NCBI GenBank assembly: GCA_949130495.1
Contig: OX422208.1
Span: 642,714,023-642,778,022 of the forward strand
Length of the DNA stretch: 64,000 nucleotides
Source: Sambucus nigra
Taxonomy: Eukaryota; Streptophyta; Magnoliopsida; Dipsacales; Adoxaceae
Direction: 5' to 3'
Shown: positions 33,362 through 46,799 of the stretch, in pieces
Position numbering within the stretch: the stretch's first letter is position 1
How the letters are laid out: each line of letters starts with the position of its first letter
The notes under the pieces: model-generated
Told to the model about the DNA's origin: nothing
Seen by the model: only the letters and a program-made list of their open reading frames with translations
Databases searched by the model: none
Program-made: the position numbers and the translations under genes

Positions 33362-36300
33362 CACCCCGCCTAATTAAATACCGGGTGGCCAGTCCCATAC
33401 CAAATTAAAACAGAATATACAGTTGGCTCATTCTTAGCATCACTGTCGAAAACATTTACAACTCACCCAATACTCAATTAAGCTGGTGTTAAAAACTATC
33501 CAAATTTTAATTTAACAAAATCCATTTCCAGTTTAAGAATAACACAACAAATTTTATTCTACAACACTGATAACCCAATAGATAACACAAAAGAATTTAA
33601 ATGCAATTGGAATAAACATTCCCAAATAATATAAATCCATTACAATAATCCCAACAATGTCAAATGTATTAAAAAGACACGAATACAATAGTATTTAACC
33701 CCGATAGAAAAGATAACTGAATCCTTTGGGCGACATGCCCTAACTAAGAATACTGTGAATCAAAAAGATGATAGGCGTCTAAGCAAAACTCCATAGCTCG
33801 TCAAAATCAACTAAGGTTGGCGTCCCTGCTGCTGGACACCTGATATAGGAGATACAATAGAAAAGAAAATATGCAAGGAAACGGGTCAGAGCCCGAATGT
33901 GTAAATGATTTTTAAAACAGCAAGTATTTAACAAGTGCAATAAAGCATTTATTATGTACATGTTAGATCCAACTCTCACTTGTTATTCTCACCTCTCAAC
34001 TAGAGTGGACACTTAACGTTTCCTATTAACTTCCTAGTTAATGGTTCCTCTACCAATTCCATAATATAATTCCATTCCCATATCATAATCCCCGTATGTC
34101 CCATACTATACGTCATGTTATTATTCATTTACATTTCTCCTTTATATGATTAGTTTCTCATTAACATGAGTCATTTCTCATTAATATGAATTAAGCTTTT
34201 CAATTCTTTAAGAATAAACATTCATTAACTTAATTCCATTATCTTTCTCTATTCACCGTTATCTACAATTATCACCGTAGATAGATTTAACCATAATAAA
34301 TATCCATTCGTTCATTTCATCCATTATATATATATTCATATATAATACGACACCCCGAGTCACAGCTGCGGTGCAATGCATTACTCTGCTATCATGTCCC
34401 ATCATCGCAGGTCGCCGAACAGGGGACTAAAGGTTCGGTAAGGATTCCTCGAACGACAAACAAATACAAACAAATTGGAGTTGAACATAGTTCTCGTATC
34501 CATGGGTCACGCACATACCTACGTACCCACAGTCAGTGGACTTATCAACTCCCCGATAAGTCTTTCATAGACCTATGTTCTCGAGCGACAAATCAAAGAT
34601 CCCATGGATTCATCAGGATATGACTGCCCTCACGCGCAAACCTCTCACCGATAGCAAGTAAGCTAGGTATGTCATACACATAAATCATCAATCAATCAAA
34701 TAGGTTTATCATACCTATAATATAATATCAATAAGGTAATATCACTACCCTAAGATATTTCCCATAAGTAGCATTATATCTCTTTTAAATTCCACGTATT
34801 AAAATATCATATCTTTACTGCATAATTTAATTATCCTCGCATCCTATAACATCTCTCCACTCCCGACGTCGTTAAGGTTCGTGCGCGGAGCGTCTCGCAA
34901 AGAGAAATCCAAACAAGGAACCCCTCCAATACACTACTACTTAACTTTGTCGATCGAGGAGGTCCGACAACTTCAACTATGCGATCGGGATAACCTCATA
35001 CCTTCTTTCAACCAAATGTGTTCTAAACTCCCATCTCTATCCAGGAGACATACCACTACGCTCTTGTATTACACTCCGTCCTTGCGAAATCAATAATGAG
35101 CTTAAACTCTGTCCTTGATGTTCAAATTGTATCCCTAAGACTCCCTCACTCAATACACAAGATTCAAATAGGTTTTTCCTCAACATATATTCAGTAAGAA
35201 GTCACTAATGTTCTACTGGTCCATAACATTATTTCTCCCGAACTACTACGAATTTAGTTCTCCTTTTAATTAAGGTTAAAACCGATAGTTTCAAATCTAT
35301 TATAAACATATATTCTTTCACTTAGGATTAAACCCTCTTGTAAACTTAAGGATACCCAGGTGTTATATTAAACCACCCCTACTGGTCCTATCTTTAATCC
35401 TCATATGTCCCCATTTGGAATTTAACAAATTAATGTAGCAACCAAAATTCCATTCAATATAATTTTCATCATTTTAATCACTTGAATCCAAATCAATGTA
35501 ATTCAAATCTTATCAAGGGTTTACTGATATTTTCTAAGTCCCATAATATTCAATTAATAATCACCAAAGATCCACAAAAGGTTTGGGATAAGAATCAACA
35601 TTTAAAAAGAAACAACTTTACATATTCTGGGGAGGTCGATCGATCGAAGGCAGGGGTCGATCGATCGATCCCTCAGGTCCAAGCCTGGTTTTCTGCATTT
35701 TCTGCAACTACGGGTTTCACCATTTTTACTCATTCAAACCTTCATATTTACCTCCAAAATGAGTTATAATTATTTCTACATGATATATCAACATATATGA
35801 ATGATTCCCAATACTCTAAACATCCTAGAATCATCAAGGGATTGGATTAAAAGCATGTTTCTCTCCTTATTTCCAGAAAATCATCAACATATTAACTTCA
35901 AGAACACTTCAATGGTTTTTCAGATTTTTCTTCAACATATTCATGATCATTTCGTGGATTATTATCATCCTACAATATAAGTTTACTTCCTATATTATTT
36001 CAGTTTCTATAAATCCATATAACAACTCCATTATGTCTTCCAAACAAGAAAATCATCTATTTTCATAATTATTCTAACATGGAAAATATACGAACTTAAG
36101 TTGCAATTATCAAACACTTGCCTTTACTGAAGGTCTGATCCTTTGGTGTAGTATATCTCAGTTGGTTGTCCCTTCTCCGGTCAAACTCCGGTGGTGGTTG
36201 GTGGTGCTGAACCTTGGTTCTTGTTTTTCTCCTTCCCAAGTAGGCTTTTCCCTTCCCAAGCACCCTTTTTCTCTCTCTAGGAAGATGACTTCTCTACTTT

Positions 36301-36807
36301 GTGAAGAGGAGATGTATAACCCACGTACACTTAATCTACCAATACTTATAATAAGACAAAACCCGAAATCACTATTCACCCTCCTAGAAAAATGACCAAA
36401 ATGCCCTTTTGGGTTGTCTATTCATTTTCAAATGACCCGAGACTCAAAATTAACATCCAAATAGACTTTTCTGACTATTCCGAACCATACGGACGCAACG
36501 ACGCAATCGAAATGACTATAAGGTCGATAGAAAATAAATTTCCTTTTTAATTTAATAAATTAGTCCCGACACGTCCCATACCGCGTCTGACTAAAAATTC
36601 AAATTACCGATTTTATATCACACCGTCATATCAATGACATCACATTCATATATTACCTAAATATCTTTAAGTAATATTCAGAATCATACATTTAATATCC
36701 ACAGTCCAGATAAAACCCAAATGAATTAATTTATAATAAAATTCAATTAATCCATTAATTTAAAATATAACCCATTTTAAAAGTCATAAAAATTACGGGG
36801 TATTACA
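33357..36807 (-). mobile_element. Solo chromovirus-type LTR S3 in a TA microsatellite
   Basis: The plus strand begins (ta)taacaccccgcctaatt and ends cggggtattaca, with TA repeats on both sides; atata on each side is compatible with a target duplication, although low complexity makes this weak. Family landmarks are the atcactgtcgaaaa block near 33450, ggacacctg near 33834, hairpin cgggtcagagcccg (33882-33895), tgcattactctgctatc near 34375 and the palindrome cassette at 35637-35671. No internal domain is attached, so it is a solo LTR of about 3.45 kb. Short ORFs within are not conserved. Confidence 0.85.
35637..35671. repeat. Palindrome cassette in S3
   Basis: Two runs of the self-complementary word TCGATCGA (gtcgatcgatcga at 35636 and a longer run at 35657), separated by a short G-rich spacer. 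Equivalent in position to the cassettes in S2, G1 and G3. Confidence 0.85.
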
Positions 36808-36841
36808 ATATATATATATACATATAGATATATATATATAC

Positions 36842-36927
<86 letters not shown>

Positions 36928-36959
36928 GTATATATATATGTATATATATATGTATATAT
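36808..36959. repeat. Degenerate (TA)n tract
   Basis: TA repeats interrupted every 15-25 bases by C or G (tacata, tatgta), lying between S3 and a MITE. Confidence 0.9.
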
Positions 36960-37479
<520 letters not shown>

Positions 37480-38539
37480 TTTTAAATTTGAGACTTTTAT
37501 TCTTGTTTTTCTTAACAATTAAAGGGCCTCTAAACTTTGGAATTTAAACTAGTCAAAATTGTTCCTAACAAATAACTCAAGAATTTTCATGATAATTAAA
37601 TGAAATCTATGTTTCATTTTTGGGTATTTTTGGTCTGTTTGTGAAAAGATATCGATTTTAAGTACTGGGGCTCTAGATGATAACTACCCCGCCTATAGAT
37701 ATGTAGGGTTATGCATTAGTTGGTTTAGTTTAGTTTAGTTCTATGACTAAACAAAAATAAATCCATTAAAGGATGGTTTTATGACTTTAAAACTATAACC
37801 ACACTTGTGTATAAGAAAAACATTCCGTCCAATTGATTTTTGGGGTATATAGGCATCATTATTAGTTCCATATATTTTCAAAAAAATAACAAATTTTTCA
37901 AATATTTTAATTGGCAGTAAAGTTCATCATTTTATTTGAATTTTTGAATAAAAATAAAATGACAAAAACTATGCTTCCAATTTTGAAGAAAAGAAACGCA
38001 TAAGTGATGAGAAATTATTATATAAATTTAAATTATTAAAAATAACTTTAAGGAAATAAAAAATACCAATGTCATGAGATGTCAACTCGTAAATTTAATA
38101 TGCCAAGACATGAGTAAAGAAAGAATAAATTTTACTAGTAAAATTAATGAGATAAATATAATGTTGAGGATCAAATATATGTTTTCGTGTTTGGTTCCAT
38201 TATCGATCATGTTTGATGTGGGTCTCATTTCAATAATTAATGTAACTAAACCCATAATTAAATCACACAGTTTTATGATTGTTGAAACCTAAATCAATTT
38301 ATTAACATAAATAACATAACCAATCCAACCCAACTAAGGGTAGTATGGGACAATAAATGGTTAAGGTTGAAGAAATTAAGGGTTAATATGGTTATTAATG
38401 AGATTTAGAGCATATTTTTCGTGTGTATTATATCATGTCATTTAGGGTTGATGCCAATTATCAATAGACCCGAAGAAGACCAATATAACTAATCGTCTTA
38501 AATAACTTGACACAAATTGACCTATTTATTAACCATAGA
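37480..38539. other. No gene recognised
   Basis: AT-rich sequence without ORFs above 75 codons and without recognised transposon motifs. It may be original host DNA outside the T1 insertion. A short tttagtttagtttag run lies near 37730. Confidence 0.5.
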
Positions 38540-38883
38540 TATTGGACATGAACCAAACCAATAGAGTTGTGACACCTATTGTTAAAAAGTACTTGTCCCA
38601 TTCAGCAAACCTGTTCGGCTATACCAAACTGGTCAGCTCAGTAATATTATTGCTCGGCTGAATAATTAATTACCTTTGGCTAACGTTGTCAACCAGCTCC
38701 ATCCAGGCACGTGTGAGTCACATGATGGAATATGATCATTCCCACTCATATCATTACGCGTGAAGATTTATCTATACGATTTCCCACCTTTTTAGTAAGT
38801 TGTAACCAACTCGTCATTAATCATCTCTTGAAACGTAAAAGTATAATTACTTGACCTATAAAGGCACTCCAACTATCCCACTA

Positions 38884-38915
<32 letters not shown>

Positions 38916-39266
38916 TATATATAATTGCCTATAAATAGCAATCAATCTCACATGAGAAGGGATTAAGTGATTAATCTACCTCACGGCCATACACAAATCC
39001 TAGAGAGAACCTTGAGAGCTTCTATCCATCGTTTTCACATATTTTTGCCCACTAAAATAACATACAACCTGCATAGCACTTGTGGATATAGGTACCACAT
39101 TAGGCAGAACCACGATAACCTCTAGTTTCCCTTTTTCTCTCTCATTTCTCTCTAATCTATCCCTATTTGACACGTTAGTTTTGATAATTTATTTATTTGT
39201 TATTGCTTATTGCAGGTGTATAATAGCTAAGACCTAAAATCTATATACCAATTTTAGATAATAACA
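38540..39266 (+). repeat. 5' LTR of T1
   Basis: Collinear with 58276-58984: for example gtgacacctattgtta/gtgacacatgtcatta, gtcaaccagctccatc/gtcagtcagctccatc, ctataaaggcactcca in both, and ctatataccaatttta/ccatataccaatttta near the end. A (TC)n run at 38886-38910 is absent from the sister copy. The two LTRs differ at many sites, so T1 is old. Confidence 0.8.
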
Positions 39267-39389
39267 TATTTATGTCATATGTGAAAAATCTAGATTAAGA
39301 CATTTCTTGTTTCCTATCATTTCCTATCCACAAATCCAATTTATGCGAAATCCCCTAATCTGTGTTTGTTTTACTGTAAATTCTAGAAA

Positions 39390-40032
39390 ATGAGGGAAAT
39401 CCAGAAAGTTGTCGAGCAAATGAGACAATTCCACCTTCAATACCTATTGGAATGGGGGACATATAAGGAATTCTGATGAGTCCGACTAAGGTCCAGGAAG
39501 AGACATAATAAAGTGTCAAGCAACTAACGCAGACGCTGTAGGTCAGGTAAGGCAGAACGGAGGAGAACCAATCACCCTAGCGTGGGTGAACTATTAGACA
39601 AGAGGGAAAAAATACCGTTTCCTACCCCAATCGAAAAATAAGACAGGCCTACCATGACCAGGTTGTAGAGAATCCAAGGAGGCTGGGTTTAGGTTCATAA
39701 GAAGAAGGGAGTAAGTCTAAGAAATTCGGATCACAGGATGATAGGTCATACTGTCCAAGGGCTAACTCGTCCCTCAAAACCACTGTCCTTAATGATGAAC
39801 AAACCTTCATTGTAGATAGGATGAGCGTACTACAAAGGCTGAGCAAAGGTTTTGCGTTTGCTTGTCTAGGCTCACGAGCAGTGAGAGGGAAATATCGCGG
39901 AAAACTCGTGGGGACTAGAGAGTGTTAAGAAGAATCAAGAAGGTTTGTCACTAGAGGACATAGTTTTTGTCCAAGCCTAGGACAGTTGCACGAGGGGCGG
40001 CATGAGCAAAGAAGACTTCCAAGAAAGAGAGT
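39390..40032 (+). pseudogene. T1 gag, N-terminal part before G3
   Basis: Starts atgagggaaatccag near 39390 (MREIQKVVEQMRQFHL), about 125 bases after the LTR. It is not preserved as an open frame after about 25 codons. G3 inserted at 40032. I see no recognisable domain here; the assignment follows from its position before the clear gag segment at 49396. Confidence 0.5.
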
Positions 40033-41109
40033 TATGACACCCCGCCCAATTAAATATAGGGTGATCAGTCCTTTATCAATTTAAAACAGAATGTTCAGTT
40101 GGTTCATTCTTAGCATCACTGTCGAAAAACTTATAAACATATTAATCACCTAATATAGAATTAAGCTAGATGTCAAAGCATTTTCCTTTTTACATATAAC
40201 CAAATAAAACCATTTCTTAATTTAATAATTAAAATATAAACCATTCATCATACACAAGAATATACTAAATACTGAACATGAATCAAACACTGAAATAAAT
40301 AAGACTGGGTAAAACCTCCCAGTTCAAAACTCCAATTCACAGACTCATAGTAAAATCCATCCAACTAAAAGAACAGTAAAGTGAACTAACTAATAACTTT
40401 GATAAAAACTAGGAATGGAAATGATGGATGCGTCTAATGCAAGTACCTATAGCTTCCACAACAGCTGCAGCACGTAAAGCAATCCAAATCTCTAGTTCTG
40501 ATATCCCTATGGTTGAGCACCTGATATAATACATATATATAACAAAAGACAAAAAATATACAAGAGACGGGTCAGAGCCCGATGTTTTAAAAATATTTAG
40601 CAAGTATTTAAAACTGCACTAAAGCAAGTATTATGCGCATGTTAGTTATCGAACTCTCACATGAGATTCTCACCTCTCATCTTTTGTGTATGCCTGACGC
40701 ACATCTAATTCGCCCTAGTTATGCTACCCATCCAGAAAAGTCTGAAGCCATTCTAATATTAACTATACTCATTAGTAGAATTCCCGTATCACCCACACAA
40801 TACTCTATTAAATTAGCCTATTCCGAATAGCTAATTAACATGTTTTCTCAATTTTCATAATAAATCCGTTCTACGTTAAGATTTATTTTATATATCAATA
40901 TTCTTATATCTACTAGTTTCACCAAGTAGAAAATTTCCCAAGTATACTCATATATATATAGTCGCACCATCCCTATATATATTCACTAATCCTGCACCCT
41001 TAGGTTAAGACCACTTGGTGCAAAGCATTTATTATTATTTCCATACTTACTAGTTTCACACAGTAGAAATATTCACAAGTTCATATATATATATATATAT
41101 ATATATACA

Positions 41110-41430
41110 CAAATCCTGCACCCCGGGGCTAAGACTCATTAGCGCACCTAACCATAATAATCCTGCACCCCCGGGTTAACATTCATTAGCGCACTTAACA
41201 ATAAGATTCTTGTACACCTGGGTTATCACCCCTTAGTACACTTAACAATCGGGTTGTCATCCATTAGTACACTTAACAATAATATCCTTGTACCCCCAGG
41301 TTATCACCCATTAGTAAACTTAACAATAGAATTACTGCACCCCCGAGTTATCACTCATTAGTGCGCCTAGCAATAAGATTCTTGCACCCCCGGGTTATCA
41401 CCCATTAGTGCACTTAACAATAATATCACA
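41110..41430. repeat. Tandem array of about 47-base units in G3 3' LTR
   Basis: About seven units like gcacccccgggttatcaccc then attagtgcacttaacaataa. Each unit can pair GCAC with GTGC. The sister array is at 47515-47830. Other LTRs of the family carry a single GTGC/GCAC block here (for example 20470-20500, 34355-34375). Confidence 0.85.
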
Positions 41431-41718
41431 TAATAGGCATACACACAACCTATTAGAATTCATAGGTATTTTACCAATCTAATTATATACTTCTTATACG
41501 TATTTTATTCTCATCACTACGTGTAGTATAAATATTTAGATTACTATCTCTCTCATAATCTCCAAGGTACATTCTCTATACCGAATTCATTAAAGTAATA
41601 ATTCTCACATACTTTCTCGAAATTCTATCCTATATAAATTTACTATCTGGCAGTTTCTCTCACTCCAATAAATCGGTAAACTCAAAATTGGACTCTAAAA
41701 AATTTTCAAAAATTCACT

Positions 41719-41835
41719 ATGTCGCTTGAACTAGAAAGGATTGTCGCTCGAACGATTGCCACTTGTCATTCGAACGACTTCGCACGACATACAGGTCTCG
41801 CTCGAACGACTCTTCGCGCGACTTCGCGCAATGCG
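41719..41835. repeat. Palindrome cassette in G3 3' LTR
   Basis: Words in order: gtcgcttgaact, gtcgctcgaacgat (from 41743), gtcattcgaacgac (41766), cgcacgacata, tctcgctcgaacgact, ttcgcgcgac and ttcgcgcaatgcgc. The sister cassette at 48120-48237 has the same order. Confidence 0.85.
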
Positions 41836-42974
41836 CACTGGTTCGACAACTTTGCCCAGAATTCAGCATTTTTTCACCATTTTTTATCCTAAAAATCTCT
41901 AAGGTTTCTCACCCAACACATCATCATCAATCCCCATCCAAACATAGCAGGTTATATAAAATTCCTAACATCATAGGATCGTTAATTCATCATTAATCAT
42001 CAAGATTATATGAAATCCCCAAATTAATTCATAGCAACCCTAGTTTCCAAATTTTCAATTAAAGAACCATATCAATCCAGATTCGTTCATCAATATATAC
42101 TCAAATTTAGTGATTAATCATCTACATACATGAAGAAATTAAAACTGCTGATTTAAATCTCAAATTATCTCCCAATTCACATGTAAATCATGATTAGTTT
42201 CACCTACACTAACATGAGCATGATTATTGTTAAAAGAAAGCAAGTAATAAACACTTGACTCAAATATGACGATCTGATCCGCTGGTGATGTTGGTATAAA
42301 TGCGTTCCTCTCTTCGCGATCTACACTTTGGTGGGATTTGTAGTGTGGGAGCTTGAGTTTTGTGCCAAGGACACTAATGGCTTCCTTCATCTTCCTCTCT
42401 GGTTCTCTCTCCCTCTCTCTTTAGGTTTAGAACTGATAACTCCCCTCTCCCACACGTACTTTTAATTTAATTTAATTAATTTTTGTCATTAATTAAACTC
42501 CCAAAAATCTAAAATTACAAAATTACCCCAATGGGGTTTCGGTTTGGACTAAAATATTCCGGAGTCCAAATAAAATACCCGGGTAGTGTTTTCTGACTAT
42601 CTTGACCCTCCCGGACTCAAAGACACACTCGAAATGACCATATGAGTTAATAAAAATAAATTCTCTTTTTATCCCAATCAATTAGTCCCGACACGACTCA
42701 CGGGCGTGTCAGTTACCAAACTGTCGTGTTACTCACTCTCGACAATTTATCAAAGTGTATAATTCCATATTACATATCACACAGTAATATTCAATTAATA
42801 AGTATTAACCCTTGTCACGCTAGTTAATAATTATTTTAATTTGGTTTAATTAACAATTAATTTCTCGCATTATAATTTAATTAATCCTACAATAATAATT
42901 AATCACATAATTATTTTAACAATAATAATTAATCACATAATTATTAAATCATCAAAAATACGGGGTGTTACATA

Positions 42975-42990
42975 CTTCCCCCCTCTTACA
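42975..42990 (-). promoter_or_regulatory. G3 polypurine tract
   Basis: The minus strand reads aagaggggggaagt just before the 3' LTR, preceded by gaatttcgggacgaaat as in G1. Confidence 0.85.
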
Positions 42991-43014
42991 ATGTAATTTC
43001 GTCCCGAAATTCAG

Positions 43015-43690
43015 AAAAAGTATACTAGGTATAGACAATGATGTATAAATATTGTGCATCCCATCCTTGCGCTCCCAAGTAAGCTACTTCGTACCACCCA
43101 TATAGTACACTATCGAATACCCTTAATAATGAACACTTCACATGTGTTTGTTTTAAACTCCAGGTTACCCTGTCATATAGTCTCTTGCCCAAGACTTACC
43201 GCTTAAGTTCCACTACTTAAACTTTATTTTATATATTCACTATATATCCTTCTACTATTTGCACCGTAGTAGATTTATCCTCCTTTCAGATACATACGAC
43301 CTCATCTCGTGTCGTTCGTAGGAGTAAATTGGTTGTGCCATATATATTTCACACGTAATATACATGATAACAACAATTCTTCTCTGATATTTGTAATTAT
43401 ACTGGTACCCCCACCTTTAACTATTAAGCAGGACATCGACAAAATTTACCGTGCCACGCCTCTACTAGTACTCTGCCCAAACGTGCATTTATAGGGGTTA
43501 TTTAGACACAAACTCCACTAGTGGAAGGTACTGCTCTCGTCCTCGCCTAAGATTTAGGGTTACACATAAAATTGCTCTCCAGCATCTGATTAAACCGCTT
43601 CTCCTGCCCATCCTTCTGCAGATGGTAGGCTGTACTCAATCCTACCTTGGTACCTATAGTCTCACTATCTCAGCTACATGAGAAGGTCCT
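43015..43690 (-). pseudogene. G3 integrase core and chromodomain remnants
   Basis: On the minus strand, from high to low coordinates: residues like EIVRL near 43660; STAYHLQKDGQEKRFNQMLES at 43640-43575, carrying the conserved HPQTDGQ-like and catalytic-glutamate region; QYLPLVEF at about 43535-43510; then, after decayed sequence, LTWERKDGM near 43095-43065, matching the chromodomain tail. Stops and frame changes are frequent. The order and motifs match G1. Confidence 0.8.
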
Positions 43691-46600
43691 TGGGGATACT
43701 CTCCCATTCACTAGTGGAAGAAGCCCCTACTGGTTTCGGATTGTCCACCCTTTTTCTAACAGTCAGGTGACCCACTACAAGACGAACTTTGCAATATTAT
43801 TCTACATCATAACCCTTCACCACTGTTATTTGGAACCTGATAAATTTTATACTCTCTCGAATGTACTTCTAATCGTGATAGTTGTGACTTTGCCCCCACC
43901 GCGTGACACAAGTCTTTTCCCTGTTCTGAAATTCAGTTTCTCGTGAATTGTAGGCCTCTGTTAAATTTTACAGAAAAAGATTTGGCTTTCTCAGCTATGT
44001 GTTGTCGGATTCACATGACTACCATAATTCACTATCTCATTCGATCACCTAGGGCACCCACACACCCTATGTCTCCCGCATAATATCAACATGACATGTA
44101 TTTCTCTTAAATTAATCCTCTCGCACTCGGCGTGCTGATATAGTATGGGTGTAATCAACCACCCCACTAATCATAATTTAATCACTCTTTCCATGGCATC
44201 ATTGATCTATTCAGAATGATATTAGGACTAGGCGACTCTACTGGCCTTAAGTCATAATGGAATTATCAGCTCTCAAATATATTCTTGTATAGGTATAATA
44301 ACCAACGTACAAAACTTATGTACTATCGACCAAACTTCTCTCCAACTCCCGGCGTCCACTAGTTTCATGCGTGGGATGTATCACAAAGTGAAATCCAAAT
44401 AAAGAACCCCCCGATACACTACTATCTAACCTAGTCGGTTGTCAAGGTCCGTAAGGCCCCCAGTCCATACTATGTACCTTCTCATAATCTTAGCATGTTT
44501 ACATAAAAGTTTGCTCGTCCACTTTCATGTCCCTAATAATAACATGAAGCATAGCGCTCTCATTACCCCAAGTACTCGGCGCTACATATATCATACAAGT
44601 TATATCTCGTTGGTCGACAAAGAACACGATGTATACTAAGTCTTATCAGTCAAATAAATTCGTACGCACCGGAATCACATATAACTAGACAACATACTCG
44701 TTGAGGTCTATAATACCATGAAAGTTTTATGCATACTTATATTTGGGCCCAACCCTACTTCAGGTGGCACCGCACAAAACATAGATTCTCCCCCCCGGAG
44801 TACCCGGCACGACAATCATATTACTCAATTTACTATCGTTCAAACATACGGTAATTAATCACTACACATTACCATAATATACTCTACTAATGCTAACTCA
44901 ATGCAGTTAGTAAATTACAAAAACAACATATACTCTTAGGGCCCACCCAATTCACTCACGGGCGACATCAAAATGCCCTGCTATCAACGAGAAATACAAC
45001 TGTAACAAGACTGTTAAAACTAATGTTCCCACTAAACTCGACCCGCACGCAAATTTTTGGGTTTTCAATATATATATAAGTTGTAACACACCCATGTCAC
45101 TAGAATTGATCCTTTACTCACAACGATGAAGCAAAACCTCGCCAGTCTCACCTAATTATAGGGTCCTAGCACGTGGCTGCTAACATGACTATGAACATTT
45201 GCAATCGTGATACATCTAGGATTTCATCCAAAAGTTGTCCCCTCTCATTGTGGACAATTTATTCCATCATGTGGATTTTACGCCCATTATTGAAATGTTG
45301 GCCCAATATCTCTAGGCCTCAATTATGGCTTTACTGACCTCCCATTTACATCCCGGGCCCCATCGACCCTGACATACTATATGCTACTCTTAATGAGGGC
45401 TCCATTGGTACAACCTGAACCCATCACTCTGAGTTTGTAAATTTCCCATAACTAATTCTCTTGACCCAAATTCCTTCGCTGGAAGTCTCACTCCTCCAGT
45501 TGTTATGTTTAACTGGCATGTTTTACCATTTCCAATCTCATTAGTCTCACTTCTCAATTATGGACACATTCAACACTTGTAGTCCTACTCTCTTCTTATG
45601 GGGAAACTTCACGAGCCATTTCCCCATCACTAGTCCCACTGACCATTTTGAAATGTCCGTCTCCCGGACCGAGTAGTTAACTCACTGACTACGTTGGCCT
45701 TTCGGAACTATGGTTGGCCTTTCCAACCCTGATTGACTTCATCGTCACCTTGTAGGAAGTTAATCACTCAAAATTATCTAACTGAGTTCCCTATTGGGTA
45801 TACTCTCCTGTGGTGTCTCACTAACACTGTTAAGTTCAGTTATGCCCTTCGGTCAGATTCTCTAACCCTCCTAGCTCACTTCTTCTGGAAATGCTGCAAT
45901 AACTTGCCACCATATAACCTTGACGGCATCAGCATTAGTCATTCTAGATGGATTTCTCATCCATGCTCATATTCTACACATGGTCCTTCTTTAACTATGA
46001 ACCCTTTTATAATTATATGTCCCCTTTCTAGGTATTAAATTCGTTATGCAATTCAACCTTTTTCTCATGATTGGTCTCTAGCTTACCCACTGTGCTAAGT
46101 TTCAAAATTTCACTGGCATCTATATTACAACATCGAATGGGAGACCTCACGGTCAACTCGTACCCATTTTCTTTAAATTTCAAACACACTTTTTACTCGT
46201 GGTGATTGATTCTGATCACTTTATGTCGCTCCCAAGAGCTACCAATTTAATTCCAAATTTAATTCTGAGTGTCGTTACACTTCACTCTACACAATTACCT
46301 TTGGATTTTCTACTTGGCCTTTTACACTTTCTCTCTTTCTTCTCATTACCTTCAATGATGGTTTTCAAAAGAGTCCCTTTGATTTCTCCCTTGTCGACTA
46401 TGCTAGGTGGTCCTGAAATCACTCAACCGTTATCTACGACTATGCCCTGGGAATCTACTGTTCCCGAGTGACGATCTCATTATCAATTACTTAAGTAGTA
46501 CTCATGGTGACATTTGTCAGGACCACCATTCTCAGATTACTTTATGTCTTCTGTCGAGTTTCTTCTCCTGCAGTCCTTCTTACGGCCCTCGTTGGTCGTC

Positions 46601-46788
46601 CTAAAATATTCGGTGTTCGAATCACACAAAAGTTTGCATAATGAGTCATATGCATTATAATTCGTAGCAGGAGAATGTAATTCGCATACGTAAGGGAATG
46701 CAACAATCCTATCAGAAGGCTCTACATCAAAGAACGCTACGCTGAAAAGTAATAAGCCGCACATATCCTAAAAGACTCTAGACTGAAA
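43691..46788 (-). mobile_element. G3 internal region without recognisable domains
   Basis: By position this should be gag, protease, RT, RNase H and early integrase on the minus strand. I found no FIDD/YIDD box, zinc knuckle or protease motif. The region is less AT-rich than its surroundings, with many C-rich runs on the plus strand, and open frames on the opposite strand (for example 43647-43946) look like chance. Confidence 0.6.
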
Positions 46789-46799
46789 CTCTTATACCA
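46789..46799 (-). promoter_or_regulatory. G3 primer binding site, tRNA-iMet
   Basis: The minus strand reads tggtataagag, one base off the usual site, two bases from the LTR boundary. Confidence 0.8.

Larger units (their letters stand above)
40033..42972 (-). repeat. 3' LTR of G3
   Basis: The plus strand begins tatgacaccccgcc (first G mutated) and ends cggggtgttaca. Contains the atcactgtcgaaaa block near 40115, hairpin (40568-40581), a (TA)n run at 41082-41107, tandem 47-base units (41110-41420) and the palindrome cassette (41719-41835). Confidence 0.92.

Noticed and set aside
37480..38539. A possible host gene between the MITE and T1
   Set aside because: No long open frame, splice-bounded exon series or protein similarity could be seen on either strand.
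40568..40581. Reading the GGGTCAGAGCCC hairpin as a transcription terminator
   Set aside because: No U-run follows, and intrinsic hairpin terminators are not used by plant nuclear RNA polymerase II.
41110..41430. Possible CRISPR-like array (regular repeats of about 47 bases)
   Set aside because: Units are contiguous and degenerate without unique spacers, lie in both LTRs of a plant retrotransposon, and the setting is a plant genome.
43647..43946. 99-codon plus-strand ORF and other 90-100-codon frames at 45733-46038 and 46199-46471
   Set aside because: They lie in the decayed G3 internal region on the strand opposite to its integrase remnants and show no recognisable motif. Most likely chance open frames.
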